From Cellvibrionaceae bacterium (lineage in GTDB: Bacteria; Pseudomonadota; Gammaproteobacteria; Pseudomonadales; Cellvibrionaceae), in contig JAGKWU010000007.1 of the NCBI GenBank assembly GCA_021151695.1, positions 164,478 to 228,477 of the forward strand: a stretch of 64,000 bases of DNA, read 5' to 3'. This document shows, in pieces, positions 17,393 through 25,779 of this stretch (the stretch's first letter is position 1; the number at the start of each line of letters is the position of its first letter). Made by a program: the position numbers and the translations under genes. Below the pieces are notes generated by a model. That model was given only the letters and a program-made list of their open reading frames with translations, searched no databases and was not told the DNA's origin.

Positions 17393-17932
17393 ATGAAATT
17401 TTTAGCTATCTGCGGCAGCTTGCGCCAAAAATCTACCAACATGGGCCTGCTCCGCTATGCGCAAGCCAATGCGCCGGCCGGTGTAGAATTCGCCATCGCC
17501 GACTTGTCCCAAGTACCTTTTTACAATGCCGATATCGCAGAAAAACCCGCCGCTGTTGTAACACTGCTGGAGCAGATCAAAGAGGCAGATGCCGTCGTAT
17601 TTGGGTGCCCAGAATATAATTACTCGCTTGCACCTGCCCTCAAAAATGCAATTGATTGGGCATCGCGCGAGCCAGACAATAAACTCCTGAGCGGCAAGCC
17701 GGTAGCCATTATGGGCTCCGGTGGCGGTATGGGCACTTCACGTGCGCAATATCATTTGCGTCAGGTGTGCGTCTATACCAACATGCATCCACTCAACCGT
17801 CCGGAAGTGTTCGCCAACGCCTTTACCAATGCGTTTGATGGTGATGGCAATTTGGTCGATGGCAAAATTCAGGAAAACGTAAGGGCCCAACTCAATGCGC
17901 TGGTGGCTTGGACCGAGCAGTTGCAAAAGTAA
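17393..17932 (+). CDS. NAD(P)H-dependent FMN reductase
   Basis: 179 residues, flavodoxin-like fold. GSLRQKSTN at the N-terminus is the FMN phosphate-binding loop, and PEYNYSLAPALKNAIDWASR is the second flavin contact of the NADPH-dependent FMN reductase family (ChrR, YieF and related quinone, azo or chromate reductases). GSGGGMGTSRAQ matches the third conserved loop. A soluble cytoplasmic enzyme that reduces FMN or quinones with NAD(P)H, probably in oxidative or electrophile stress. It stands alone; CAGGGA lies upstream of the ATG. Confidence 0.9.
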   Translation: MKFLAICGSLRQKSTNMGLLRYAQANAPAGVEFAIADLSQVPFYNADIAEKPAAVVTLLEQIKEADAVVFGCPEYNYSLAPALKNAIDWASREPDNKLLSGKPVAIMGSGGGMGTSRAQYHLRQVCVYTNMHPLNRPEVFANAFTNAFDGDGNLVDGKIQENVRAQLNALVAWTEQLQK

Positions 17933-18188
17933 ATCTCCGGCGGCAGTCGCCCGGCTGCCGCTTCGCTATCCTCTTTCATCCCCACATTGCCAGCTTCGTT
18001 TAAAACCTCACGTCCATTTTTATCGATGTTATAGGCATATTTAATATTTCAATTGGTTATTCCTGGTCTACGCTAAAAGAACAGCCCGCCCAAGCTACAG
18101 CAACCTGACTAATAATTAAAAAAAGCAACCTGCGCCGGCCTCCAGTTTTCTATTGCAGCTCCCTGTAACCAAACGGCAAACGAGATAC

Positions 18189-19499
18189 ATGAATAGCGAA
18201 ACAAATAACTATTGTCGCAACCTCATGGAAGTGAATAAAACCAACAGCGTTATAGCAACCCAGGCGATCTACAACGACCAGGGCGTTTTACTGTTGGCAC
18301 AAGGAGCAGAACTTAGCGAAAAACGTGCGCAGATTCTCCTGCAGCACAAGTTGATGAAACCGCTAGAACAATGCGTTGGAATCTCCAGCAGCCTGGATGC
18401 CCGCCAGCTATTTGGGCTGATGAACAAATTCTCTGCCAGCGTACCCGCATTGCAAGTGGTAACCCAAAAAGAGGATTATCAAAAAATCCTTCGGGTAATG
18501 TGCCTCTATTACGAAAAATTTCCGCTGTTGCAACAAAACCTTACTGTATTGGCGTTGCGGGCGCAGCGCATCTATTACCAAAGTATGTTCAGTGCCCTTG
18601 CGGGTTTGGCTGTTGCCATACAACTTAAACTGCCCGTAAAAGACCAACAGGCCGCTTTTATTGCCGGCCTGTTTCATGATGTGGGCTTTCTTTATCTAGC
18701 CCCGGAACTCACGGAAAAAAATCAGGATTTCACCAGCGATGAATGGAAGGCATTACAGGCCCATCCACTCATCGCCCAGCGTTTTCTCGCCATGGTTCCC
18801 GATTTGCCCAAAGAGATAGGTATCGCTATCGCCAGCCATCATGAGCGCATTGATGGCACCGGCTATCCTCATCACACCTTTGGCGACCAACTCCCCTTGA
18901 TTAGCCAAATATTGGCAGCAACTGACACCATTATTTTTAATCATGTGCGCTACGAGGAATATGGCGAGTACGCGCATTTTATGTTGTTGGCTGCGCTCAA
19001 ACTCAATGACAACATCTATCTCGAATCCGTCGTTAACGCCACTATGATGCTGTGCAAAGAAGCCCCTGCACCAGCAACAAAACCAAAAGAAATTCCGTCA
19101 GCGATTGCGTTGCTCAATCGCCAAAAAATGCTGCAAGGCCAATTCTCCCAGGCGAAAGCGCTATCACAACAACTGATGGGGCAACCGGCCATTGTGGAAA
19201 CGCGTGCGCTGGCCTCCATTATGGGGAGACTGGCTATATCAGTGGTGCGTAGCGGCATACTACAACCGGAACAGGAGGATTGGCTGCGCTACCTCGCCGA
19301 TAGTCCGCTCACCAACCAACAAGAGGACGATGGATTTTCATTACTTGAAATTAATGTAATGATGGATCAGATTTACGACCAACTTTTGCATTTGAAAAAT
19401 ATCATCGAACGCGTCGTTGAGGCCATCCCTGCTCGCGAGCCTGCGTTCAAATCCCAAGCTGAAACAGCGCTAGGGAATTTGATATTGCAAGAAGCCTGA
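18189..19499 (+). CDS. HD-GYP domain protein, putative cyclic-di-GMP phosphodiesterase
   Basis: 436 residues from the ATG at 18189 (a start at 18153 is possible but less supported). Residues about 25-70 form a small N-terminal region. The HD-GYP core follows: HD at 163-164 in LFHDVGFLYL, AHPLIAQR, then HHERIDGTGYP at 217-227. HD-GYP enzymes hydrolyse cyclic-di-GMP through a di- or tri-iron site. The usual HDxGK reads HDVGF here, so the conserved lysine is absent, while HH and GYP are intact. No sensor or membrane domain is seen. The C-terminal 130 residues are helical and unassigned. Confidence 0.8.
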   Translation: MNSETNNYCRNLMEVNKTNSVIATQAIYNDQGVLLLAQGAELSEKRAQILLQHKLMKPLEQCVGISSSLDARQLFGLMNKFSASVPALQVVTQKEDYQKILRVMCLYYEKFPLLQQNLTVLALRAQRIYYQSMFSALAGLAVAIQLKLPVKDQQAAFIAGLFHDVGFLYLAPELTEKNQDFTSDEWKALQAHPLIAQRFLAMVPDLPKEIGIAIASHHERIDGTGYPHHTFGDQLPLISQILAATDTIIFNHVRYEEYGEYAHFMLLAALKLNDNIYLESVVNATMMLCKEAPAPATKPKEIPSAIALLNRQKMLQGQFSQAKALSQQLMGQPAIVETRALASIMGRLAISVVRSGILQPEQEDWLRYLADSPLTNQQEDDGFSLLEINVMMDQIYDQLLHLKNIIERVVEAIPAREPAFKSQAETALGNLILQEA

Positions 19500-19536
19500 C
19501 ATTCATCACCAACGCATTAAAACATAAGGATAATTC

Positions 19537-19755
19537 ATGTGTTACTCACTCACCTGTCCGCTGTGCCAAGGCTCCAACCAGTGTGCACTGGCGCAAACTG
19601 GCGAAAGCAAAAGCCAGTGCTGGTGCATGCAAGCGCGCATCGCGCCTGAGATACTGGCAAAAATCCCCAGGGACCAACTCAACAAGGCATGCATCTGTCC
19701 CAATTGTGCTGCACAACAAGCGGGCTCAGCACAGCAAACAGAAGCTGCCAATTAA
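19537..19755 (+). CDS. Small cysteine-rich CWC family protein
   Basis: 72 residues. CPLCQGSNQCA near the start, CWC in the middle and CICPNC near the end are the layout of the cysteine-rich CWC family (PF14375). It probably binds zinc or an iron-sulfur centre through the paired cysteines. Function is unknown. TAAGGATAATTC before the ATG supplies the ribosome site. It sits between the HD-GYP gene and the shikimate kinase-like gene on the same strand. Confidence 0.8.
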   Translation: MCYSLTCPLCQGSNQCALAQTGESKSQCWCMQARIAPEILAKIPRDQLNKACICPNCAAQQAGSAQQTEAAN

Positions 19756-19829
19756 CGAAGATCGTTTTAGAATGCAAAAAGCTTACGGACTATTTATTTG
19801 CCATTATTGCTATTAAGCGAGGGATTATC

Positions 19830-20360
19830 ATGAACAAGTTCACCACCAGCCTGATTTTGATCGGCATGCCGGGCGCCGGCAAAAGCACAATTGGTTTATT
19901 ACTCGCCAAAGCCTTGGCAAAAGATTTTGTGGATACAGATTTATTGATCCAGTTGCGTGAAGAAAAAACCCTGCAAGACATAGTCGACAACCACGGTTAT
20001 CTGCATTTGCGCTCCATTGAAGAAGACGTATTGCGACAAGCCAATTATCCCAATCACATCATCGCCACCGGTGGCAGCGTCGTTTATAGCTCAGCGGCCA
20101 TGGAGCATTTGCGCCACTTTGGCCAAACCGTTTTTCTCGACGTACCCTTACCTGAACTACACCGCCGAATTCACGATTTCGAAACCCGCGGCCTTGCCCG
20201 CCAACCAGGACAAAGCCTGGATGAACTCTTCCACGAACGCCGCGCCCTCTACGAAAAATACGCCGACATCAGCATCAACTGCTACGACAAAACACCGGAG
20301 CAGATTATCGATGAAATTATTTATCAGGAAGGTGAAAGTTTTGCGGAGAAGGATGCTTGA
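19830..20360 (+). CDS. Shikimate kinase family protein
   Basis: 176 residues from the ATG at 19830, preceded by GCGAGGG; the frame extends upstream to 19689 but without support. The P-loop GMPGAGKST is at residues 12-20 (Lys18). VDTD matches the shikimate-binding Asp, HLRSIEEDVL the Arg that contacts substrate, and IIATGGSVV the third glycine-rich contact. The family phosphorylates shikimate with ATP in the chorismate pathway. It lacks the aroB neighbour of the canonical aroK locus, so it may be a second shikimate kinase or a related small-molecule kinase. Confidence 0.8.
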   Translation: MNKFTTSLILIGMPGAGKSTIGLLLAKALAKDFVDTDLLIQLREEKTLQDIVDNHGYLHLRSIEEDVLRQANYPNHIIATGGSVVYSSAAMEHLRHFGQTVFLDVPLPELHRRIHDFETRGLARQPGQSLDELFHERRALYEKYADISINCYDKTPEQIIDEIIYQEGESFAEKDA

Positions 20361-20385
20361 TTAAGTAAAAGCAAAGTATCAGAGA

Positions 20386-20501
20386 GGAGTCGTCATCCTC
20401 GCGCAGCGGGGATCCAGCTATTGCTTTTTTTTTGCGTTGCAAGAGTATCGAGTGCCGAAGACTCTAGATCTGGATCCCCGCTACGCGAGGATGACGATTC
20501 C
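20386..20501. repeat. Dispersed inverted-repeat element, copy 2 (longest)
   Basis: Arms of 31 bases at 20386-20416 and 20471-20501, differing at two positions, enclose a 54-base AT-rich centre. Each arm reads GGAGTCGTCATCCTCGCG followed by AGCGGGGATCCA. It is the best-preserved copy and defines the full terminal sequence. It lies after the shikimate kinase gene and converges on the gene at 20550. Confidence 0.85.
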
Positions 20502-20549
20502 CTATTTAATTACCTCTCTCAAGTTTAACCAACTTGTATAAGGCGAACA

Positions 20550-21425
20550 TCAAGATTTCGCATCAGGCTCAGTTGTGCGATGTGCGGGTTGATCTACCGG
20601 CTTGGTGCCGGTTCCGCGTAAACGCACCAGTGTTTTTAAAGTATCAAACCAGAAAGGTGCACCGAACAAAGTTGCAGATGCGGTTAGAAACCAGCCCACT
20701 ATAGCACGCGGTTCGAGCAAGGCTCCCCAGGTGAAATTATCATCCCAACCAATTGGTAATGATTGCAGCTGGGTGTAAGCGTTACTGGCAAGTTGTGGGT
20801 TGATATTATCAGCAGTAATTTGTGCAACCAGGGAGGGATGAAGCCAAAGCGTCTTGAACAAGTGCACGCTATCGATGTTAAACACCACAGCAATAACCAG
20901 CGCGATCAAAAAGCAAATCGCCTGCGACCATTTTTTATAGACACCAGACACTCGCCCCATACCCGCATCAAACCAGCCAGCTAACTCATGCTGGAATTTA
21001 TCCATGTTGCCAGAAGCCTTGGTGTATAAAGTCGTGAGCAGAGCGCGCAGCTGATCATCTTTAATATTATCTATATTGCTGCGTAACTCATCAAAATTTC
21101 CGGGCGCATCCTGTATGGCATGAATGAGCGCCATAGCAAAATTTTGAGGTGGGATATAAGCGGGGATGCATTTGTCCTTTTTCAGGTTGGTCAACTTGCC
21201 ATTACCGGCAGGATGCACCATTGCATCGTTATAAATTTTCATCAGTAACATCTTATTGTCATCGTCCTGCGCATTCAGCAAATGCGTAATACCCGTCAAT
21301 AAAGTTTTGGAGCGCAGGTTTAGCCAGGATGACAAAGCCTCGTAAAGCGAGCTGGCAATCAGCGCCACTGAGGCGTAACAAAACACCAGACCAATGGCGA
21401 CTTCGAGCACAGTACTATTGAACAT
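20550..21425 (-). CDS. Uncharacterised inner membrane protein
   Basis: 291 residues. One membrane segment is at the N-terminus (about 7-28), followed by SSWLNLRSKTLLTGI. There is a soluble region of about 120 residues, then further membrane segments near 165-190 and 235-260. The arrangement of an N-terminal helix, then SLYEALSSWLNLRSKTL, resembles a widespread family of bacterial membrane proteins with no assigned function. The C-terminal tail is polar. AGGAG lies upstream of the ATG. It is not closely linked to miaE. Confidence 0.65.
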   Translation of the reverse strand: MFNSTVLEVAIGLVFCYASVALIASSLYEALSSWLNLRSKTLLTGITHLLNAQDDDNKMLLMKIYNDAMVHPAGNGKLTNLKKDKCIPAYIPPQNFAMALIHAIQDAPGNFDELRSNIDNIKDDQLRALLTTLYTKASGNMDKFQHELAGWFDAGMGRVSGVYKKWSQAICFLIALVIAVVFNIDSVHLFKTLWLHPSLVAQITADNINPQLASNAYTQLQSLPIGWDDNFTWGALLEPRAIVGWFLTASATLFGAPFWFDTLKTLVRLRGTGTKPVDQPAHRTTEPDAKS

Positions 21426-21521
21426 TTACATCTCCTTTTGCTGAAAGGTGCCAACTGGTTAAGCTGGCTTTTGATTATTATCTTTTGCCGTCCTGCAAAT
21501 ACTCTCCTTAATCCACAGCGA

Positions 21522-22178
21522 TTAATTCAACACACCGCTGTGGAAACGAAACTCTGTATCATCACTTTCGATAAGCTGCTTTTCAAGTTCAAGAAACAGG
21601 TTAACGCGATCACTAATATCTGCACCACCCGCGGCCTTTTTGGCAAGGTGTAAATAGTCTTCATAGTGACGCGATTCTGATTTGAGCAATGACAGATAAA
21701 ACTTTTGCAGCTCCTCGTCGAGGTGCGGTGCCAGCTTGGCAAATCGCTCGCAGGAACGCGCCTCGATAATCGCGCCCACAATCAGCGTATCCACAAAACG
21801 CGCTGGCTCATGGGTACGCACAGGCTTACGCAATTCGGAGGCGTAGCGGCAAGGAGTAATCTGCTCATAGGCCATACCGCGCTTTTCCATAATCTGCATC
21901 ACTTGCTCGTAATGACGCAATTCTTCGCGCGCAAGGCGCGACATTTTGTGCATCATTTCAAAATCACCCACATAGCGATACATAAGCGTCAACGCCGTGG
22001 ACGCTGCTTTTTTTTCACAATTGGCATGATCCAGTAGCAACAAGGCTTGTTGCTCCGGCTGTTTGGCAAACTCCACCCAGGACTCTGGCGTTTCGCAATG
22101 TAAAAATTGCTGGATGCGGGACAAGCCATTCAACACAGATGTACTTAAGCCCAGATTGTTTAAAACAGAAGCATTCAT
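21522..22178 (-). CDS. miaE: tRNA-(ms2io6A)-hydroxylase MiaE
   Basis: 218 residues. MiaE is a di-iron monooxygenase that hydroxylates the isopentenyl group of ms2i6A37 in tRNA. Iron ligands are visible in order: DHANCEKKAAS, REELRHYEQV, IEARSCERF and ESRHYEDYL, the paired E and ExxH pattern of the four-helix ferritin-like bundle. Length matches the Pseudomonas-type MiaE. It lies 32 bases after the DUF1289 gene on the same strand, a probable two-gene operon. Confidence 0.93.
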   Translation of the reverse strand: MNASVLNNLGLSTSVLNGLSRIQQFLHCETPESWVEFAKQPEQQALLLLDHANCEKKAASTALTLMYRYVGDFEMMHKMSRLAREELRHYEQVMQIMEKRGMAYEQITPCRYASELRKPVRTHEPARFVDTLIVGAIIEARSCERFAKLAPHLDEELQKFYLSLLKSESRHYEDYLHLAKKAAGGADISDRVNLFLELEKQLIESDDTEFRFHSGVLN

Positions 22179-22210
22179 AAAACAGTGTGTTACCTAAAAT
22201 AATAGATTGG

Positions 22211-22669
22211 CTAAACAGTAAAATGGGGTTCTATATAACGTTCGTAGTAAGCGCAGGAAAGCGCGTAAAAATCGCGATCAATATTGTCGCGAATCACACT
22301 CAAGGGGGTGCTTTTCCATTTGGGCTGCAAGCGCAGGCCATAGGCGTCAAGATCGTGAATCTGACGCGCACCGGCGCGCAGCAAATCAAATACCCAGCAG
22401 TAAGGGCTCTGCTCTTCCTTAAACTGGATCTGCTGGTGCTTGATTTGCGCCAGCAACATATCGCGATCAACTACTTCAATCATATTGCTCACTACCTGCG
22501 CCAGATAAGTTTCCAAACGCTGGGCAATAACCAGGCGCTGCTCGTGACTGTAGGCGTTCCAATGAATCACTTCATGGGCAAAACGCTTGCAACCACGACA
22601 CACATGGTCGCCTATGCCGGTAGAGCAAATACCGACACAGGGGGTTTTAACGGGTTTGTATAATTTCAT
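22211..22669 (-). CDS. DUF1289 domain-containing protein
   Basis: 152 residues. The N-terminal motif PCVGICSTGIGDHVCRGCKR carries four cysteines (11, 15, 24, 27) and is followed by the HEVIHWNAYSHEQR segment, together defining DUF1289. The family is thought to bind zinc or an iron-sulfur centre; its function is unknown. The remaining 100 residues have no assigned domain. It is upstream of and probably cotranscribed with miaE. Confidence 0.85.
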   Translation of the reverse strand: MKLYKPVKTPCVGICSTGIGDHVCRGCKRFAHEVIHWNAYSHEQRLVIAQRLETYLAQVVSNMIEVVDRDMLLAQIKHQQIQFKEEQSPYCWVFDLLRAGARQIHDLDAYGLRLQPKWKSTPLSVIRDNIDRDFYALSCAYYERYIEPHFTV

Positions 22670-22705
22670 GCAACTCTAAACGAAAGATTAAAACAAAAAA
22701 CTGAT

Positions 22706-24349
22706 CTACTGTTGCGCGCGTTGCGCCAGCAAATCGTAAAACACTAAATCCACCCCATTCGTCCAGCCAAAACCATCCTGATTGGGATAATTTCCGCCGC
22801 CAGCTTTTACCTGGGTGTCTACTACATTGTACTTTTCCATCATTTTGCCATCGCTAGCGTAGACTTTTTCATTTAATGCTAACCAACGTTTAGCAATCTC
22901 AAGACCCAACTTTTCATGCTGGTAATTCAGCAAGCCTTGCACCGCAAGATATTGCAGCGGCGCCCAGCCATTGGGGAAATCCCACTGCTCGCCCGATGGT
23001 GTCAAGCTGGTGACAAGGCCACCCGGCATTAATAATTTTTGCTCTACAAAACTGGCGACACTCGTTGCAGTTTCCGGCGTTGCGGCTTTCACATAGAGTG
23101 GAAATACCGTAGCTGCCGTCAGCTGACCTGTGCGCTTGCCGGTGGCAAGGTTGTAATCCTGATAAGTACCCGTCACCTGATCGTAATGGTATTTGGCAAT
23201 CATGTTTTTGCGTTGGATAGCGCGCTTGGTGTAAAAATCCGCTTCTTTTATATGCTGGAGTTGACCGTGCATATCGGCCAGCGTTTTTTCCATCACATAT
23301 AGCAAGCTGCTTAAATCCACCGGGATTACATCAAGCGTATTAATCGTCGTTTTGGTTTTGCCATCGGCAAACCAGCGACTGCTAAAATCCCAACCTGACT
23401 CACAGGCCGCGAGCAACTGATTGTAAAAATCATTGCGCTCAGCTTCTGGCAGTACCTGCGCCCAACCTAACTCTTTGTTGTAGGCTTCGGTGCGCGGTTT
23501 ATTGGCATTGCCGTAATAACGATTCAGCAAATCGCCTTGCGCAGAGACAATTAAATGTTGCCCCTTGTAACCGGGAGCAACCTGTTTATACCCGGGAACA
23601 ATCTGCGCGCCCTGCCCATCCATCCAGAATTTATATTCTCGTTCCAGCTGCGGCAAATATTGCTGAACACTCTGCGCACCATGCTTTTCCGCGTAGGCAT
23701 TCAACATAAGCGCAAAAAACGGCGGTTGCGAACGCGTTAAAAAATAGCTGCGATTGCCGTTGGGAATATAGCCGTAGGTGTCGATCAGATACGCAAAGTT
23801 ATCGATCATGCCTTTTACTAATTCATCCTGCCCGGAGCGCAACAACCCGAGCATGGTGAAATAGCTATCCCAATAAAACATTTCGCGAAAGCGTCCGCCC
23901 GGCACCACAAAAGAATGCGGCAAATCAATCAGCGTTGACTGACTTGCTGCCTTCTGAGAGCTGCGCACCAGGTTTACCCAATGCTCGTGCAAATGCTGCT
24001 GCATATTCGCCTCTTGCATCACCTTGGTGACTGGCAAGGGCGACGGCAAATCAAAATGCTGTTCAACAAATGCTTTCAAGACAAAATTCGATTTGTTTTT
24101 TTCGGTCTGATAAAGCGCCGCGATCTCCGCCGGGTTTTGTTTGGGTGTTGCATCTACAAAGGTTTTTGAATCGGTAAATATCATTTGCGTTTGCACAGCC
24201 GCAAACAACTCGGGAAAAGCCGTATCCGGTTTATACAGATCGGCTTTAACTGGCTGCGCTGTTTTAACAGCAACTTGTTGTGGTTGTTGGCAAGCAGAAA
24301 GAACCAGCGCCCCACACAGGACGCTAGCGGCTATGAATAGCTTACTCAT
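22706..24349 (-). CDS. treA: Trehalase (GH37), predicted lipoprotein
   Basis: 547 residues. Signal peptide with lipobox LSAC (Cys20). The GH37 signatures PGGRFREMFYWDSYF and QDGFGWTNGV are intact. Trehalase inverts and splits alpha,alpha-trehalose into two glucoses in the periplasm. Length fits E. coli TreA. Its ATG overlaps the stop codon of the preceding SMP-30 gene by one base (TAATG), so translation is likely coupled. A lipid anchor is unusual compared with soluble TreA. Confidence 0.93.
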   Translation of the reverse strand: MSKLFIAASVLCGALVLSACQQPQQVAVKTAQPVKADLYKPDTAFPELFAAVQTQMIFTDSKTFVDATPKQNPAEIAALYQTEKNKSNFVLKAFVEQHFDLPSPLPVTKVMQEANMQQHLHEHWVNLVRSSQKAASQSTLIDLPHSFVVPGGRFREMFYWDSYFTMLGLLRSGQDELVKGMIDNFAYLIDTYGYIPNGNRSYFLTRSQPPFFALMLNAYAEKHGAQSVQQYLPQLEREYKFWMDGQGAQIVPGYKQVAPGYKGQHLIVSAQGDLLNRYYGNANKPRTEAYNKELGWAQVLPEAERNDFYNQLLAACESGWDFSSRWFADGKTKTTINTLDVIPVDLSSLLYVMEKTLADMHGQLQHIKEADFYTKRAIQRKNMIAKYHYDQVTGTYQDYNLATGKRTGQLTAATVFPLYVKAATPETATSVASFVEQKLLMPGGLVTSLTPSGEQWDFPNGWAPLQYLAVQGLLNYQHEKLGLEIAKRWLALNEKVYASDGKMMEKYNVVDTQVKAGGGNYPNQDGFGWTNGVDLVFYDLLAQRAQQ

Positions 24350-25350
24350 TAGTAAGGCGTACCTGTTACATCCAAATCAAGCTTCCAAATCGCACCAGCA
24401 CCGGTTAAATACAGTGTTTTGCCATTAGTGCCACCAAAGGCAGCGTTGGTGACATTCGCATCCACTTTAATCGTCGCAATTTGCGCACCGGTTGGAGTGA
24501 ACACACGCACGCGCTGGGCGGTGTGCTCTGTGACATAAAGGTTGCCGTGGCAATCCACCGCCATGCCGTCGGGAATATCCAAACCTGTTACCAGATCTTT
24601 GCCCGCTTCAGGGACGCCATTCACAATTGGATAAGCACGAAGCAAACCTTGCGTTTCGCCGCCGTTTACATAGAGCGTATTGCCATCGTTGGAGAGCGTA
24701 ATGCCGTTGGGATTTTTAATGGTGTCGTCAACCAGAGTCACAGCGCCATCTTTGGCAACGCGATAGACACTGGTTTTTTCCTGGCCACCGGGTGCTGCAT
24801 CGCGCTGGAAAGCCGGATCGGTGAAATAGAGAGTGCCGTCTTTGGCGATAACTATATCGTTGGGCGAGTTGAATACATTGTCTTTGTATTTTTCGGCCAC
24901 TGTGGTGCGCTCGCCGGTGAGTGTGTAGCGCGAGACACTTTTGTATTTGTGGGTGCCGGCAACCAGGTTGCCCTGCGCATCCAGTGCCAAACCATTACTG
25001 CCACTGTCATCGATCAGCGTGGTCATTACACCATTGCTATCCAACTTCTGGATACGCGATGGAAAGCCCGGACCAAAGGTAAAATCGGAAAAATACAAAT
25101 TGCCGTTCAGCCATACAGGGCCTTCGTATAAACCTGGCTCGGTGCGGGTGGTGTTAGCACCGGGAATGCGTTCGGCCACCAGATCGCCAGAAGGCGCTGC
25201 GCCGCAAGCCTGGGCTGGAATGGCCGCTGAGCTGGTCGCTGTGTTGGACTTTTCAGCCGCTGGCTCGGATTTTTTCTCGCAAGCTGTTAATGCGCAAAGT
25301 GAAAGACCAAGGGCCGCAGCCATCAGCCGCGAAATAGCTGTCGTTTTCAT
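24349..25350 (-). CDS. SMP-30/gluconolactonase-like beta-propeller lipoprotein
   Basis: 333 residues. Lipoprotein signal with LTAC (Cys24) and an Ala/Ser-rich spacer. The six-bladed SMP-30 propeller follows: EGPVW, SNGLALDAQGN, NSPNDIVIAKDGTLYFTDP and NPNGITLSNDGNTLYV carry the Glu, Asn and Asp ligands of the divalent metal. Family members hydrolyse sugar lactones. The one-base overlap with treA suggests a shared role in periplasmic sugar use; the lactone substrate is unknown. Confidence 0.85.
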   Translation of the reverse strand: MKTTAISRLMAAALGLSLCALTACEKKSEPAAEKSNTATSSAAIPAQACGAAPSGDLVAERIPGANTTRTEPGLYEGPVWLNGNLYFSDFTFGPGFPSRIQKLDSNGVMTTLIDDSGSNGLALDAQGNLVAGTHKYKSVSRYTLTGERTTVAEKYKDNVFNSPNDIVIAKDGTLYFTDPAFQRDAAPGGQEKTSVYRVAKDGAVTLVDDTIKNPNGITLSNDGNTLYVNGGETQGLLRAYPIVNGVPEAGKDLVTGLDIPDGMAVDCHGNLYVTEHTAQRVRVFTPTGAQIATIKVDANVTNAAFGGTNGKTLYLTGAGAIWKLDLDVTGTPY

Positions 25351-25779
25351 GGAAGATTCCTTTGTAAATCGAATATTTTTCGTCGGGTGATTATTATTTA
25401 GCTGGCTAAGCGTTATTGATTAAGCACACTGATTAAACCGTCATCGATTAAACTGTATATCGATTAAACAGCGGACAGCTGCTGAACAGCTCTGTTTTTG
25501 TAGCCCGCCAACATACCACATAGCCGCTCCAAATGCCTGAACTCAAAGGGTAAAAGCGTCTGCGGCTTCGTCAAATCAAAACCCAGCGGCGAGTTAACAG
25601 CTAGGCTCAGTTGCTGTATACTTCGCCCCCGATTTGGCGCCTTGCCAGGCGCTATCGCCGACCTTACGTCCCTAGAGGTCATCCGAGAAGGTCGTAGGTC
25701 ATCCGTGAAGGTCACGGATAGCCTCCGGAAGCAGAGATCCTGCAGTCTGGAGTAACCCCACAATTAAGAGGATAAAACC
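25351..25779. other. Divergent intergenic region with two sets of short repeats
   Basis: About 430 bases between the SMP-30/treA operon and acnB. GATTAA[A/G][C]-like words recur at 25418, 25431, 25446 and 25462, and an 18-base near-exact repeat AGGTCATCCG[A/T]GAAGGTC lies at 25676-25693 and 25696-25713. A minus-strand frame at 25464-25763 has no support as a gene. The repeats are probably regulatory sites. Confidence 0.5.
25676..25713. promoter_or_regulatory. 18-base direct repeat upstream of acnB
   Basis: AGGTCATCCGAGAAGGTC and AGGTCATCCGTGAAGGTC stand two bases apart, about 70-100 bases before the acnB start. With a 20-base period they face the same side of the helix every two turns, which suits tandem regulator binding. 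Confidence 0.35.

Noticed and set aside
17938..17963. CGGCAG/CTGCCG stem after the FMN reductase gene
   Set aside because: Only six base pairs with no following T run; too weak to call a terminator.
25464..25763. 99-codon minus-strand frame upstream of acnB
   Set aside because: No ribosome site, no recognisable family, and it overlaps the repeat-bearing promoter region.
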